Part shown: piece after piece, positions 45,906 through 54,147 of the stretch
Layout: each line of letters begins with the position of its first letter
Position numbering within the stretch: the first letter of the stretch is position 1
Source of the DNA: Alcaligenaceae bacterium
GTDB lineage: Bacteria; Pseudomonadota; Gammaproteobacteria; Burkholderiales; Burkholderiaceae_B
Direction of reading: 5' to 3'
DNA length: 64,000 bases
Assembly: GCA_013416435.1 (NCBI GenBank)
Contig: JACCEN010000003.1
Location: forward strand, 62,001-126,000
The notes under the pieces: model-generated
The model's database searches: none
Told to the model about the DNA's origin: nothing
Seen by the model: the letters and a program-made list of their open reading frames with translations, nothing else
Program-made: the position numbers and the translations under genes

Positions 45906-46901
45906 ATGGATATGTCTCAGGAAAACACCGGCGTTGTGCGAGGCGGCGAAGTCCAGATGGAAGTCATCGGGCTCAGCAAGCGCTTCATCATAAAAAGCAA
46001 GGGAAAAAGCGCGGTGCTGAACGCGGTGAGCGACGTCTCTTTCACCGTGCAAAAAGGCGAGACCTTCAGCATCGTGGGGGAGTCGGGCTGCGGAAAGTCC
46101 ACATTGGGGCGCTGCCTGGCAAGACTGCTGGAGCCCTCCGACGGCCAGGTGGTGTTCGAAGGCAGGGATGTGGGGCAGCTCAAGAGCGGCGCGCTGCGCG
46201 AGCTGCGCAAGAAGATCCAGTTCATTTTCCAGGATCCTTATTCTTCAATGAATCCGCGCATGCGCGTGCGTTCCATCCTGGCCGAGCCGCTGCGCAACTT
46301 CTCGGTGCCGTCGGCACAGGTGGAGGCGCGGTTGGAAGAATTGCTGCGCCTGGTCAGCCTCAAACCCGATTCCCTGGACAAGTATCCGCACCAGTTTTCA
46401 GGCGGGCAGCGGCAACGCTTGGTGATTGCGCGGGCTTTGGCCCTGGAGCCGGATTTCATCGTGTGCGATGAGCCGGTCTCGGCGCTCGACGTCTCGGTAC
46501 AGGCGCAAGTCATCAATCTGCTCGTGGACCTGCAAAAGACGCTGCGGCTCACGTATCTCTTCATCTCCCATGACTTGAGCGTGGTGCGGCACCTGAGCCA
46601 CAAAGTAGCGGTGATGTACCTGGGACGCATGGTGGAGGTCGGTACACGCGACGAGATCTTCAATACGCCGCGCCATCCTTACACCAAGGCGCTCATGGCG
46701 GCGGTGCCGCGCTTTTCAGAAGAGAGCCGCGGCCAGCCCAAGGCGCTGCGGCTCTCGGGCGAGATTCCCAGCCCCTTGTCGCCACCGTCCGGCTGCGCCT
46801 TCCGGACCCGTTGCCCGAACGCTCAGGCGGTGTGCGCCCAGGCCCAGCCCGAGGTCCGCCGCTTCAGCGCGGACCATGTGGTGGCGTGTCATTTTGCATA
46901 G
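45906..46901 (+). CDS. ABC transporter ATP-binding protein (DppF family)
   Basis: A 331-residue ATPase, partner of DppD. Walker [18 protein letters not shown], signature QFSGGQRQRLVIARALA and Walker B FIVCDEPVSALDVSVQAQVI are intact, and the C-terminal CAFRTRCPNAQAVC motif is present. It completes the DppABCDF set, so the operon encodes a full importer rather than a scavenged binding protein. Confidence 0.93.
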   Translation: MDMSQENTGVVRGGEVQMEVIGLSKRFIIKSKGKSAVLNAVSDVSFTVQKGETFSIVGESGCGKSTLGRCLARLLEPSDGQVVFEGRDVGQLKSGALRELRKKIQFIFQDPYSSMNPRMRVRSILAEPLRNFSVPSAQVEARLEELLRLVSLKPDSLDKYPHQFSGGQRQRLVIARALALEPDFIVCDEPVSALDVSVQAQVINLLVDLQKTLRLTYLFISHDLSVVRHLSHKVAVMYLGRMVEVGTRDEIFNTPRHPYTKALMAAVPRFSEESRGQPKALRLSGEIPSPLSPPSGCAFRTRCPNAQAVCAQAQPEVRRFSADHVVACHFA

Positions 46902-46940
46902 CGGTCGGGGCGGCCGGCCCCATCATTCAGGAGTGGAAGC

Positions 46941-48392
46941 ATGAGCAGTGAACAGAGAGAGTCCTTCGATTTCATTTTGTCCGGCGGTCTGGTGATCGAC
47001 GGCACGAACACACCGCCGTATGCGGCCGATATCGGCGTGCGGGGCGATCGCATCGCCGCCATTGGCGATCTGTCCGGAGCGACTGCGGCCCGCCGCGAGG
47101 ACGTATCCGGCCTGGCCGTGTCGCCGGGCTTCATCGATTCGCATACGCACGACGACAACCTGCTGCTGCGCAAGCCCGAGATGGAGCCCAAGATCTCCCA
47201 AGGGGTTACCACGGTCATCACGGGAAACTGCGGCATCAGCCTGGCGCCTTTGCTCCATGAAAGCCCTCCGTCTCCCCTCGACTTGCTGGATGTGGGCGGC
47301 AGCTATGCATTTTCGACTTTCGCCGACTACCTGAATGCGCTGAGGGAGTCTCCTCCCGCGCTCAACTGCGCCTGCATGCTGGGGCATTCCACTTTGCGGG
47401 CCGCGGTCATGAGCGACCTGGAACGCAACGCGACGCCTGAGGAAATCGAACGCATGCGCGAACTGGCGCGTGAAGGCATGGAGGCCGGCGCAATCGGCAT
47501 CTCCACCGGCACCTTCTATCCGCCCGCCGCGCACGCCACGACCGAGGAAATCATCCAGGTATGCCGGCCCCTGACCGAACACAATGGGGTCTATGCAACG
47601 CACATGCGGGATGAAGGCGATGAGATCGTCGCCGCCCTGAACGAAACCTTCCGGATCGGAAAGGAGCTCGATGTGCCGGTGGTCATCTCGCACCACAAAC
47701 TGATGGGCAAGCAGAACTTCGGCCGCTCCGGCGAGACGCTGGCCATTATTGCCGAAGCGATGAAGACCCAGGAAATATCGCTGGATGCCTATCCCTACGT
47801 GGCCGGATCCACCATGCTCAAGAAAGACCGTGCGCTGCTGTCCGCCAAGACCATCATCACCTGGTGCAAGCCGCATCCGGAATACACCGGTCGCGACCTG
47901 GACGACATCGCCCGGGAACTGGGCAAGGACCGCTGGGACGCGGTCGACGAACTCATGCCCGCCGGTGCGATCTACTTCATGATGGACGAGGACGACGTCC
48001 AGCGCATCATGGCATTTCCGGACACCATGATCGGTTCCGATGGGCTGCCTCACGACACACACCCGCACCCCCGGCTCTGGGGCACATTCCCGCGCGTATT
48101 GGGGCATTACAGCCGCGACCTGGGTCTGTTCCCCATCGAGACGGCAGTCTGGAAAATGACGGGCCTGACCGCGAACCGGTTCGGCCTGGCTGACCGTGGC
48201 GTGATCCAGCAGAACGCCTACGCCGACCTGGTCGTTTTCGACCCGGCCACCGTCTCGGATGCCGCGACCTTCGAGACACCCATGGAGCGTTCGCGCGGCA
48301 TACACCACGTATACGTGAACGGCGCAAAAGTCTGGGATGCCAAGACGCATTTCACCGGTCAGTACGCCGGCCGGGTGCTGCAGCGTTCCTGA
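46941..48392 (+). CDS. N-acyl-D-amino-acid deacylase (amidohydrolase superfamily)
   Basis: A 483-residue D-aminoacylase-type enzyme. The zinc motif SPGFIDSHTHDDNLLL is near residue 62, TTVITGNCGISLAP near 92 with the metal-bridging Cys, VISHHKLMGKQN near 248 and SDGLPHDTHPHPR near 365 with the catalytic Asp. D-aminoacylases release D-amino acids from N-acyl forms. Its neighbours, a D-amino-acid dehydrogenase and a carbamoyl-D-amino-acid hydrolase, fit this. AGGAG precedes the ATG. Confidence 0.9.
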   Translation: MSSEQRESFDFILSGGLVIDGTNTPPYAADIGVRGDRIAAIGDLSGATAARREDVSGLAVSPGFIDSHTHDDNLLLRKPEMEPKISQGVTTVITGNCGISLAPLLHESPPSPLDLLDVGGSYAFSTFADYLNALRESPPALNCACMLGHSTLRAAVMSDLERNATPEEIERMRELAREGMEAGAIGISTGTFYPPAAHATTEEIIQVCRPLTEHNGVYATHMRDEGDEIVAALNETFRIGKELDVPVVISHHKLMGKQNFGRSGETLAIIAEAMKTQEISLDAYPYVAGSTMLKKDRALLSAKTIITWCKPHPEYTGRDLDDIARELGKDRWDAVDELMPAGAIYFMMDEDDVQRIMAFPDTMIGSDGLPHDTHPHPRLWGTFPRVLGHYSRDLGLFPIETAVWKMTGLTANRFGLADRGVIQQNAYADLVVFDPATVSDAATFETPMERSRGIHHVYVNGAKVWDAKTHFTGQYAGRVLQRS

Positions 48393-48416
48393 ACACAATA
48401 CTCATAGGAGGAAGAT

Positions 48417-49337
48417 TTGAAATTGCATATTGCCGTGGCCCAGGTAGGGCCCATCGCGCGCAGCGATACCCGCAGCCGGACGGTTGCGCGCCTGTGCGAG
48501 CTGTTGAAGGATGCCGCGAGCCGCGGCGCGAAGTGGGTGACCTTCCCGGAGCTTACGCTCACAACGTTCTTCCCCCGCTGGAGCCTGGACGATCCGCAAG
48601 AGGTAGCGAGCTTCTTCGAGAAAGAGATGCCGGGCAAAGAGACGCAGCCGCTATTCGACCTGGCGCGTGAACTGGGCGTCGGGTTCTACCTGGGCTATGC
48701 CGAACTGGATGGCGAGCGGCAATTCAATACATCCATTCTGGTCGACGGCGGCGGCAACATCATCGGGAAATACCGCAAGATCCACATACCGGGGGATGCG
48801 CAGTCGCAGGACGGCTATCCCATACAGCATCTCGAGAAAAAATACTTCGAAGTGGGCGACCTGGGCTTTCCGGTTTTCGATGCGGGCGACACCCGCATCG
48901 GCATGTGCATCTGCAACGACAGGCGCTGGCCGGAAACCTATCGGGTAATGAGCTTGCAGGCCGTCGACATCGTCATGGTCGGCTACAACACCCCGACCGG
49001 CTACGGGCGGCTCGGAGAGCCCAAGCACTTGCCGCTGCACCACAACCATCTGTCCTTGCAGGCGGCGGCCTACCAGAATACATGCTGGGTGGCCGCCGCG
49101 GCCAAGGCGGGCGTGGAGGAAGGCGTACACATGATAGGCGGGTCCTGCATCGTGGCGCCCACCGGCGAGATCGCCGTCCAGGCGTTGTCGGAGGACGACG
49201 AGGTGATCAACTACGTATGCGACATGAGTATGGCGGATGGCTACCGCGGTAATATCTTCCATTACGAGCGGCACAGAAGACCCGAGCACTATCGGGCTAT
49301 CGTGGATCGCGTGGGTTCCAGCCGCTCGCCTTTATAA
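48417..49337 (+). CDS. Carbon-nitrogen hydrolase, N-carbamoyl-D-amino-acid hydrolase-like
   Basis: A 306-residue nitrilase-superfamily enzyme. The catalytic triad is visible: Glu45 in FPELTLTTFFPRW, Lys in KYRKIHIPG near residue 120, and Cys166 in CICNDRRWPETYRVM. NDRRWPE after the Cys and the HLPLHHNHLSLQ segment match D-carbamoylases, which turn N-carbamoyl-D-amino acids into D-amino acids, CO2 and ammonia. The start is TTG at 48417, backed by a strong AGGAGG at 48406-48411. No hydantoinase gene accompanies it. Confidence 0.88.
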   Translation: MKLHIAVAQVGPIARSDTRSRTVARLCELLKDAASRGAKWVTFPELTLTTFFPRWSLDDPQEVASFFEKEMPGKETQPLFDLARELGVGFYLGYAELDGERQFNTSILVDGGGNIIGKYRKIHIPGDAQSQDGYPIQHLEKKYFEVGDLGFPVFDAGDTRIGMCICNDRRWPETYRVMSLQAVDIVMVGYNTPTGYGRLGEPKHLPLHHNHLSLQAAAYQNTCWVAAAAKAGVEEGVHMIGGSCIVAPTGEIAVQALSEDDEVINYVCDMSMADGYRGNIFHYERHRRPEHYRAIVDRVGSSRSPL

Positions 49338-49352
49338 GAACGGGGGAGGGCC

Positions 49353-49991
49353 ATGGGGTCGAATACGGATGCGCTGAATCATAAAGTCGTTTCGAAAGAG
49401 GCGATGGGCACGCGTCTTCGAGCCATACGCAAGCAGAAGGGTTTCACGCTCAAGCAGCTCTCGGCGGCGTCGGGCGTGGCCTTGTCCACCTTGTCGAAGG
49501 CGGAATTAGGACAGACCGCCTTGAGCTACGAGAAATTCGTGGCGATTTCGCTGGCGCTCGACGTGGATATGTCCGTGATGCTGCAAACAGGCGCCGACCA
49601 TGCGCCGAACCGGCTGAATGGGCAGGTGCTGAAGGCCAGCAGCCTCGAGCAGGACGAATATCTTACCGATACCTATCGGCACCAGTTCCTGTTCAGCGAA
49701 ACATCGGGCAAGGTCATGACGCCCATCATGGCCACCATCTTTTCCCGGGATCTCGAAGAATTCACCGAATACATCAAGCATCCGGGGCAGGAATTCACTT
49801 ATGTGCTGTCGGGTTCGATCCGCATCGTTTTCGAAACGGGCGAAGCCATCAGCCTCAAGCGAAACGAGGCCGCGTACTTCGATAGCTCGGTCGGCCATGT
49901 GTATTTGTCGACCAGCAAGGCGCCGGCGCGCGTACTGGCAGTGTGCACCGACACGCCGAACTGGCCGGTCAGAAACCGCACATCGACATGA
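49353..49991 (+). CDS. XRE-family regulator with C-terminal cupin
   Basis: A 212-residue HTH-cupin regulator closing the D-amino-acid operon. The HTH is at about 22-77 (GTRLRAIRKQKGFTLKQLSAASG, LSTLSKAELG) and the cupin at about 125-200 (HPGQEFTYVLSGSIRIVFETG, NEAAYFDSSVGHVYLS). It is a paralogue of the 26940 regulator in both domains. Being inside the operon, it probably controls it through the inverted repeat at 38296. Its last 23 bases overlap the small membrane-protein gene on the other strand. Confidence 0.9.
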   Translation: MGSNTDALNHKVVSKEAMGTRLRAIRKQKGFTLKQLSAASGVALSTLSKAELGQTALSYEKFVAISLALDVDMSVMLQTGADHAPNRLNGQVLKASSLEQDEYLTDTYRHQFLFSETSGKVMTPIMATIFSRDLEEFTEYIKHPGQEFTYVLSGSIRIVFETGEAISLKRNEAAYFDSSVGHVYLSTSKAPARVLAVCTDTPNWPVRNRTST

Positions 49992-50142
49992 AGTTTTCCC
50001 ACTGGATGCGCATGTCGGGCGTCAGGTAGCCCAGAAAAGAGAGCCCCAGCACTACCGCCAGCACCAGCACGCCCACGACGCGCCGGTGCCGCGAGGCTGC
50101 GGACGGCGACTGGGTGTCGGAAGTGCTTGATTCGGTATTCAT
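49969..50142 (-). CDS. Small single-helix membrane protein (57 residues)
   Basis: A short open frame, 57 codons, beginning MNTESSTSDTQSPSAASRHRR. A hydrophobic helix VVGVLVLAVVLGLSFLGYL spans about residues 22-40, then a polar tail ending MSMCGF. The topology is N-in with a positive patch (RHRR) before the helix, the normal inside-positive pattern. TTGAAG lies just before the ATG. Its stop overlaps the end of the convergent XRE-cupin regulator by 23 bp, and the three-copy repeat array begins 22 bp upstream of its start. It resembles small membrane proteins found beside MFS genes, but I do not recognise a family. Confidence 0.6.
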   Translation of the reverse strand: MNTESSTSDTQSPSAASRHRRVVGVLVLAVVLGLSFLGYLTPDMRIQWENFMSMCGF

Positions 50143-50163
50143 GGCTTCAAGGTGTCTGTTAAT

Positions 50164-50297
50164 GGGGTCAGACCCCGTACGGGGTCTGACCCCATCAGCC
50201 CTAGTATAAGCCTTCGGGGTCAGACCCTGTACAGGGTCTGACCCCCCAGGTCGGCTACCGGTATTTCGAGGTCAGACCCCGCATGGGGTCTGACCCC
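50164..50297. repeat. Palindromic repeat array 12 (three copies)
   Basis: Copies at 50164-50193 (loop GTAC), 50216-50245 (loop GTAC) and 50268-50297 (loop GCAT), exactly 52 bp apart. In the second the bases next to the loop changed from C to T and G to A together, so the palindrome is still perfect. The third has one unpaired change (GAGGTC). The array fills the space between the small membrane-protein gene and the MFS gene end. Confidence 0.95.
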
Positions 50298-50304
50298 AAT
50301 GCCG

Positions 50305-51516
50305 TCATGCCCCTTGCGGAGCCTGCCCCCCAACAGCCAGCGGCTGCTCTCTGATGGGCAGGCACAAGGCCGCCGCCACCACCGCCAGCACGATGCCGGC
50401 CCACCAGACGCTGGCATAGCTGCCGGTGGCGCCGTAGGCGTAGCCGCCCAGCCATACGCCGATGAAGCTGCCGATCTGGTGTCCAAGGAATGCGATGCCC
50501 GACAGGGTGGCGGCATATCGGAAGCCATAGATCTGACCGATCAAGCCCTGCGTCAGCGGCACGGTACCCAGCCAGAACAGCCCCATCCATGCCGCGAATA
50601 CATAGGCGACCCACGGCGACATCGGCATGGCGAGCAGGAACATAATGCCGAAAGCACGCAGGAAATATACCGCGGCCAGCAGATTCTTCTTGCTGTAGCG
50701 CCCGCCCAGCTTGCCCGCGTAAAAGGATCCCGCCACATTGAACAAGCCGATCAGGGCAATCGCGACCGCGCCATGTCCGGCGCTCAGTCCGCCGTCGACG
50801 AGGTAGGCCGGCAGATGCAGGGTAATGAAGGCGGTATGGAAGCCGCAGACGAAATAGCTCCAGAACAGGAAGTGGAACGATGGGTGTCGGAAGGCTTGCC
50901 TGACGGCGGTGCCCAGGGATTGATGTCCGCCTGTCGCGGAGGCGTCCGGCTTGCCGCGCAACAGCAAGGCCAAGGGCATGGCCGCGGCGGCGAACAAGGA
51001 CATCAGCCAAAGCGCGCCGGTCCAGTCAAAGGTGGAAATGGCGATCTGCCCGATCGGCACGACGGTGAATTGCCCCATCGATCCGCCCGCGCTGGCGATG
51101 CCCATGGCCGTGCTTCGGTATGCCGGCGGAACCGCGCGGGCGATCACCGGCAGGATCACGGGAAACGTGGTGCCCGCCTGGCCCAGTCCCACCAGCACGC
51201 CGGCGGTCAGGTACAAGGAAAGCTCATCGGTGGATAGCCGCGTGCCGACCATCCCGAACACGAAAAGCAAGGCGCCCAGCGCGATCGTCCGTCCCGCTCC
51301 ATAGCGGTCGGCCAATATGCCCATGAAGATGGAGCCGACGCCCCACACCAGGTTCTGGATGGCGAACGCCATCGAAAAAACGTCGCGCCCCCATCCCAGT
51401 TCCGTGCCCATGGGCTGCATGAACAGCCCAAAGGTGGCCCGCACGCCCATGACGAGCAGCACGACGAACGCGCCGGCGTACAGCGTGCGCATATAAGATG
51501 GAGTGGTTGTGGACAT
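50305..51516 (-). CDS. Major facilitator superfamily transporter
   Basis: A 403-residue MFS protein with twelve helices. [33 protein letters not shown], cut by normal variation, opens helix 1, a pattern of oxalate/formate-type or monocarboxylate MFS proteins; [15 protein letters not shown] is the helix 2-3 motif. ATG 51516 is chosen; the upstream in-frame extension to 51654 is polar and runs into the dodecin gene's leader. Substrate unknown. Confidence 0.87.
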   Translation of the reverse strand: MSTTTPSYMRTLYAGAFVVLLVMGVRATFGLFMQPMGTELGWGRDVFSMAFAIQNLVWGVGSIFMGILADRYGAGRTIALGALLFVFGMVGTRLSTDELSLYLTAGVLVGLGQAGTTFPVILPVIARAVPPAYRSTAMGIASAGGSMGQFTVVPIGQIAISTFDWTGALWLMSLFAAAAMPLALLLRGKPDASATGGHQSLGTAVRQAFRHPSFHFLFWSYFVCGFHTAFITLHLPAYLVDGGLSAGHGAVAIALIGLFNVAGSFYAGKLGGRYSKKNLLAAVYFLRAFGIMFLLAMPMSPWVAYVFAAWMGLFWLGTVPLTQGLIGQIYGFRYAATLSGIAFLGHQIGSFIGVWLGGYAYGATGSYASVWWAGIVLAVVAAALCLPIREQPLAVGGQAPQGA

Positions 51517-51652
51517 GATCGATTCTTGGAAGGGAAAGGCCGGCGAGACGCAGGGGGTGATATTAGCATTGCGCCTCTCATGGCGGATTGCATCCTGCGC
51601 TAAATGGAATAACATGGAGACGAGTCCCTCACCCAACTTCAGGAGCCACACC

Positions 51653-51859
51653 ATGAGTCATCATGTCTACAAGCAGTTGGATCTGACCGGTTCTTCCCCC
51701 GACAGCATCGAAGACGCTGTCAGCACGGCCATTGCCAAGGCGCACGAGACCGTGCGCAACATCCAGTGGTTTACCGTTACCGATACGCGGGGGCATGTCG
51801 TCGACGGCAAGGTAGCGCACTGGCAGGTTTCCATCAAGGTGGGATTCACGCTGGACTGA
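51653..51859 (+). CDS. Dodecin family flavin-binding protein
   Basis: A 68-residue dodecin. [19 protein letters not shown] and [22 protein letters not shown] match the family, and the length is typical. Dodecins form 12-mers that bind FMN or riboflavin, acting as a flavin store. ATG 51653 follows AGGAG at 51641-51645; a longer in-frame start at 51503 is not supported. It is a lone gene, convergent with the parvulin gene. Confidence 0.93.
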   Translation: MSHHVYKQLDLTGSSPDSIEDAVSTAIAKAHETVRNIQWFTVTDTRGHVVDGKVAHWQVSIKVGFTLD

Positions 51860-51874
51860 CCCCGGGTGCGGGAT

Positions 51875-51892
51875 GGCCCGCAAGCGCGGGCC
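51875..51892. terminator. Perfect GC-rich hairpin between convergent genes
   Basis: GGCCCGC, loop AAGC, GCGGGCC: a perfect 7-bp stem with a four-base loop, 16 bp after the dodecin stop and 16 bp before the parvulin gene end. This symmetrical place suggests a shared bidirectional terminator, but the T-tract is weak. Confidence 0.45.
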
Positions 51893-51907
51893 GCTCCGTC
51901 GCGTAGC

Positions 51908-52189
51908 TTAGTCTTCGCGGTTGGTGACTTCCACCAGGTGGTAGCCGAATTGCGTCTTTACCGGGCCCTGCACCACGCCGACCGGCGCGCTGAATACGAC
52001 CTCATCGAACTCCTTGACCATCTGGCCGCGGCCGAAGGTGCCCAGGTTGCCGCCGTCGCGGCTGGACGGGCAGCTGGAATTTTCCTTGGCTACTTGCGCG
52101 AAATCCGCGCCATTCTCGATCGCGGTCTTGAGTTCCTGGCACTTGGCTTCCGTGTCGACGAGAATATGGCGGGCTGAGGCTTGGGTCAT
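51908..52189 (-). CDS. Parvulin-type peptidyl-prolyl isomerase
   Basis: A 93-residue single-domain parvulin (PpiC-like). SARHILVDTEAKCQELK near the N-terminus, FAQVAKENSSCPSS, GNLGTFGRGQMVKEFDEVVFS and TQFGYHLVEV near the end are the expected conserved blocks. It has no signal peptide, so it is cytoplasmic, assisting protein folding by proline isomerisation. Divergent from the motA-like gene. Confidence 0.95.
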   Translation of the reverse strand: MTQASARHILVDTEAKCQELKTAIENGADFAQVAKENSSCPSSRDGGNLGTFGRGQMVKEFDEVVFSAPVGVVQGPVKTQFGYHLVEVTNRED

Positions 52190-52284
52190 GAAAGTACTCC
52201 TTCAAAGAATTGAACATAGAAGAGTAACGCAAACATGGCCGGAAGGTGCGCCGGTCGGGATGGCCCCACGTATAATATTGGCGC

Positions 52285-53160
52285 ATGAATCCCTCGACCC
52301 TTATCGGCATTGTCGCAAGCGTGGTCCTGCTGGGCGCCGTGCTGTTCTTTTCCGCAGAGGACGCCGCCTCGTTCATCGACTTGCCCAGCCTGGGCATTGT
52401 CGTCATCGGCACGCTGGCGGCCACTTTCATCAGCTACCCCTTGCGCGAAGTGCTGCGCATCTTCCGGTTGCTCGGTCCTGTGCTGCGCAACGAGCGCCTG
52501 CACACCGAGCAGGATATCGACGATCTCATCTCTATTTCACGGCTATGGATGAAGGACGACATCCGCAAGGTCGAGGCGGCTCTTGAAAATGTCTCCAATC
52601 CTTTTCTCAAGACCGGCGTCCAGCTCGTCATAGACCATACGCCAGAGCAGGACATCATCGATCTCATGCAATGGCGGGTGTCCCGGTTGCGTGCCCGCGA
52701 GCGCGCGGAGGCGCAGCTGTTCAGGACGATGGCCGGCTTTGCGCCGGCGTTCGGCATGCTGGGCACGCTGGTGGGGCTGGTCAATCTGCTCTTCCTGCTG
52801 GGAGACGGCGACATGGCGGCTATTGGCCAGCAGATGGCGCTGGCCTTGATGACCACGTTCTACGGCATCTTGTTCGCCAATCTGCTGCTCAAGCCCGTGG
52901 CGGTCAAGCTCGAGCGGCGCACCGAACAGCGCGTGATCGTCATGAGCATGATCATGCAGGGCGTTTCCATGATGTGCCAGAAGCGCAGCCCGTCGTTGAT
53001 GCGCGAGACGCTCAATTCCTTCATGGAAGAACATGAAGACGAAATCAACGATCACCAGGGCAGGCGCGCCAAAGAGCAGTTGACCGAGCCGGCCAAGACG
53101 TCCCGCATCCGGTTTCGCCGGCCGAAGCCCAAGGCCAAGCCGCAGACCAGGCCGTCATGA
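52285..53160 (+). CDS. MotA/PomA-like stator protein (proton/sodium channel subunit)
   Basis: A 291-residue membrane protein with four helices (about residues 5-22, 34-52, 150-172, 182-203). FAPAFGMLGTLVGLVNLLFLL and MALALMTTFYGILFANLLLKPVAVKLERR match MotA/PomA, including the conserved Pro and the Thr-rich helix 3. The cytoplasmic loop DDIRKVEAALENVSNPFLKTG lies between helices 2 and 3. A basic C-terminal tail (RIRFRRPKPKAKP) is unusual. The MotB-like gene overlaps by four bases (ATGA). No flagellar genes are nearby, so this is an orphan stator pair. Confidence 0.88.
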   Translation: MNPSTLIGIVASVVLLGAVLFFSAEDAASFIDLPSLGIVVIGTLAATFISYPLREVLRIFRLLGPVLRNERLHTEQDIDDLISISRLWMKDDIRKVEAALENVSNPFLKTGVQLVIDHTPEQDIIDLMQWRVSRLRARERAEAQLFRTMAGFAPAFGMLGTLVGLVNLLFLLGDGDMAAIGQQMALALMTTFYGILFANLLLKPVAVKLERRTEQRVIVMSMIMQGVSMMCQKRSPSLMRETLNSFMEEHEDEINDHQGRRAKEQLTEPAKTSRIRFRRPKPKAKPQTRPS

Positions 53161-54140
53161 GCGTGGTGCATCAGAACAAATGGTATGTCGAACCCGTGCC
53201 CGAAGAGGAAACCGAGGGCTGGCTCTTGACCTATCTGGACCTGATCACCTTGTTGCTCGTGCTGCTGGTGGTCATGCTGGCCTTGTCCGGGCAGGCGGCC
53301 AAACTGGTGCCTGAACCGCCGTCGACCTCCGGACTATTGCCGGCCCATAGCGGCCTGCTGCCCGGGGTGGCGGCGCCCGACACCATCCAGGCCGTTCCAG
53401 CGCCCACGCCGCCCATTCCCGCTCTGGTGCCAGCACCAGCAGCGCCGCCCAAGCCGGCGGTACCCGTCGATGCGGATCCCTTGCCGGCCATCATTGCTCA
53501 AACGGAGTGGGACTCGCCCACGTACGCGCCCCTCCTGGCAGATGATCGCTCCCTCGAAGCGGCACTCGTGGTTGATGTGCCATCGCACTTCCAGGCGGAA
53601 ACGGATCCAGATTCCGTATTGCGGCATGTAATGGGGAATGGCCATGGCGTGTCTACCGCAGCGGCGCCGGCCGTCCCAGAACGGGCGGCGGGAGGCATGG
53701 GTGTGCTGGCATTGCCGGAGCTGGGCGATGACATCGAAATCATCCGCAAGCAGGAGTCCATCAGCTTCCGGATCAATAGCGAAATCCTGTACGGCTCCGC
53801 CAAGGCCGACCTGAGCCTCGAAGGATTGGCGGTCCTGCGCAAGCTGCTTCCGGTCCTCAAGGACAGCGATTACGCCGTCACCGTAGAGGGTCACACGGAT
53901 GCCTTGCCCATACGCGGAGGCCAATACCCTTCCAACTGGGAGCTATCGAGCGCCCGGGCCGGCAGGGTGGTTCGATACCTTGCCTCCAACGGCATCGGGC
54001 GCGCCAGGCTGCGAGCCATCGGCTATGCCGACACACGGCCGCTGGCCCGCAACGACACGGAACAAGGCCGCGCCAGCAACCGGCGGGTGGAAATCATCCT
54101 CGAACAGACTCCAGCGCCCGCGCGCGAGAACAACCCTTAA
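53157..54140 (+). CDS. MotB-like OmpA-domain stator protein
   Basis: A 327-residue protein with a single helix near residues 24-44 (LLTYLDLITLLLVLLVVML) carrying Asp28, the ion-binding residue of MotB. An unusually long Pro/Ala-rich linker follows (about residues 50-200, including PAPTPPIPALVPAPAAPPK). The OmpA/peptidoglycan-binding domain is at about 205-320: VEGHTDALPIRGGQYPSNWELS, then NDTEQGRASNRRVEII. The start overlaps motA by four bases. Together they should form an ion-driven complex anchored to peptidoglycan, for flagellar, gliding or other work. Confidence 0.88.
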   Translation: MSVVHQNKWYVEPVPEEETEGWLLTYLDLITLLLVLLVVMLALSGQAAKLVPEPPSTSGLLPAHSGLLPGVAAPDTIQAVPAPTPPIPALVPAPAAPPKPAVPVDADPLPAIIAQTEWDSPTYAPLLADDRSLEAALVVDVPSHFQAETDPDSVLRHVMGNGHGVSTAAAPAVPERAAGGMGVLALPELGDDIEIIRKQESISFRINSEILYGSAKADLSLEGLAVLRKLLPVLKDSDYAVTVEGHTDALPIRGGQYPSNWELSSARAGRVVRYLASNGIGRARLRAIGYADTRPLARNDTEQGRASNRRVEIILEQTPAPARENNP

Positions 54141-54147
54141 GCTGCAC

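Noticed and set aside
46941-49337. Hydantoin-utilisation cluster
   Set aside because: A carbamoyl-D-amino-acid hydrolase is present, but there is no dihydropyrimidinase/hydantoinase or hydantoin racemase gene.
52285-54140. Zorya-type anti-phage system
   Set aside because: Only ZorA/ZorB-like (MotA/MotB-like) proteins are seen; no ZorC, ZorD or ZorE gene follows, and the next genes are an ordinary exporter and a LysR regulator.
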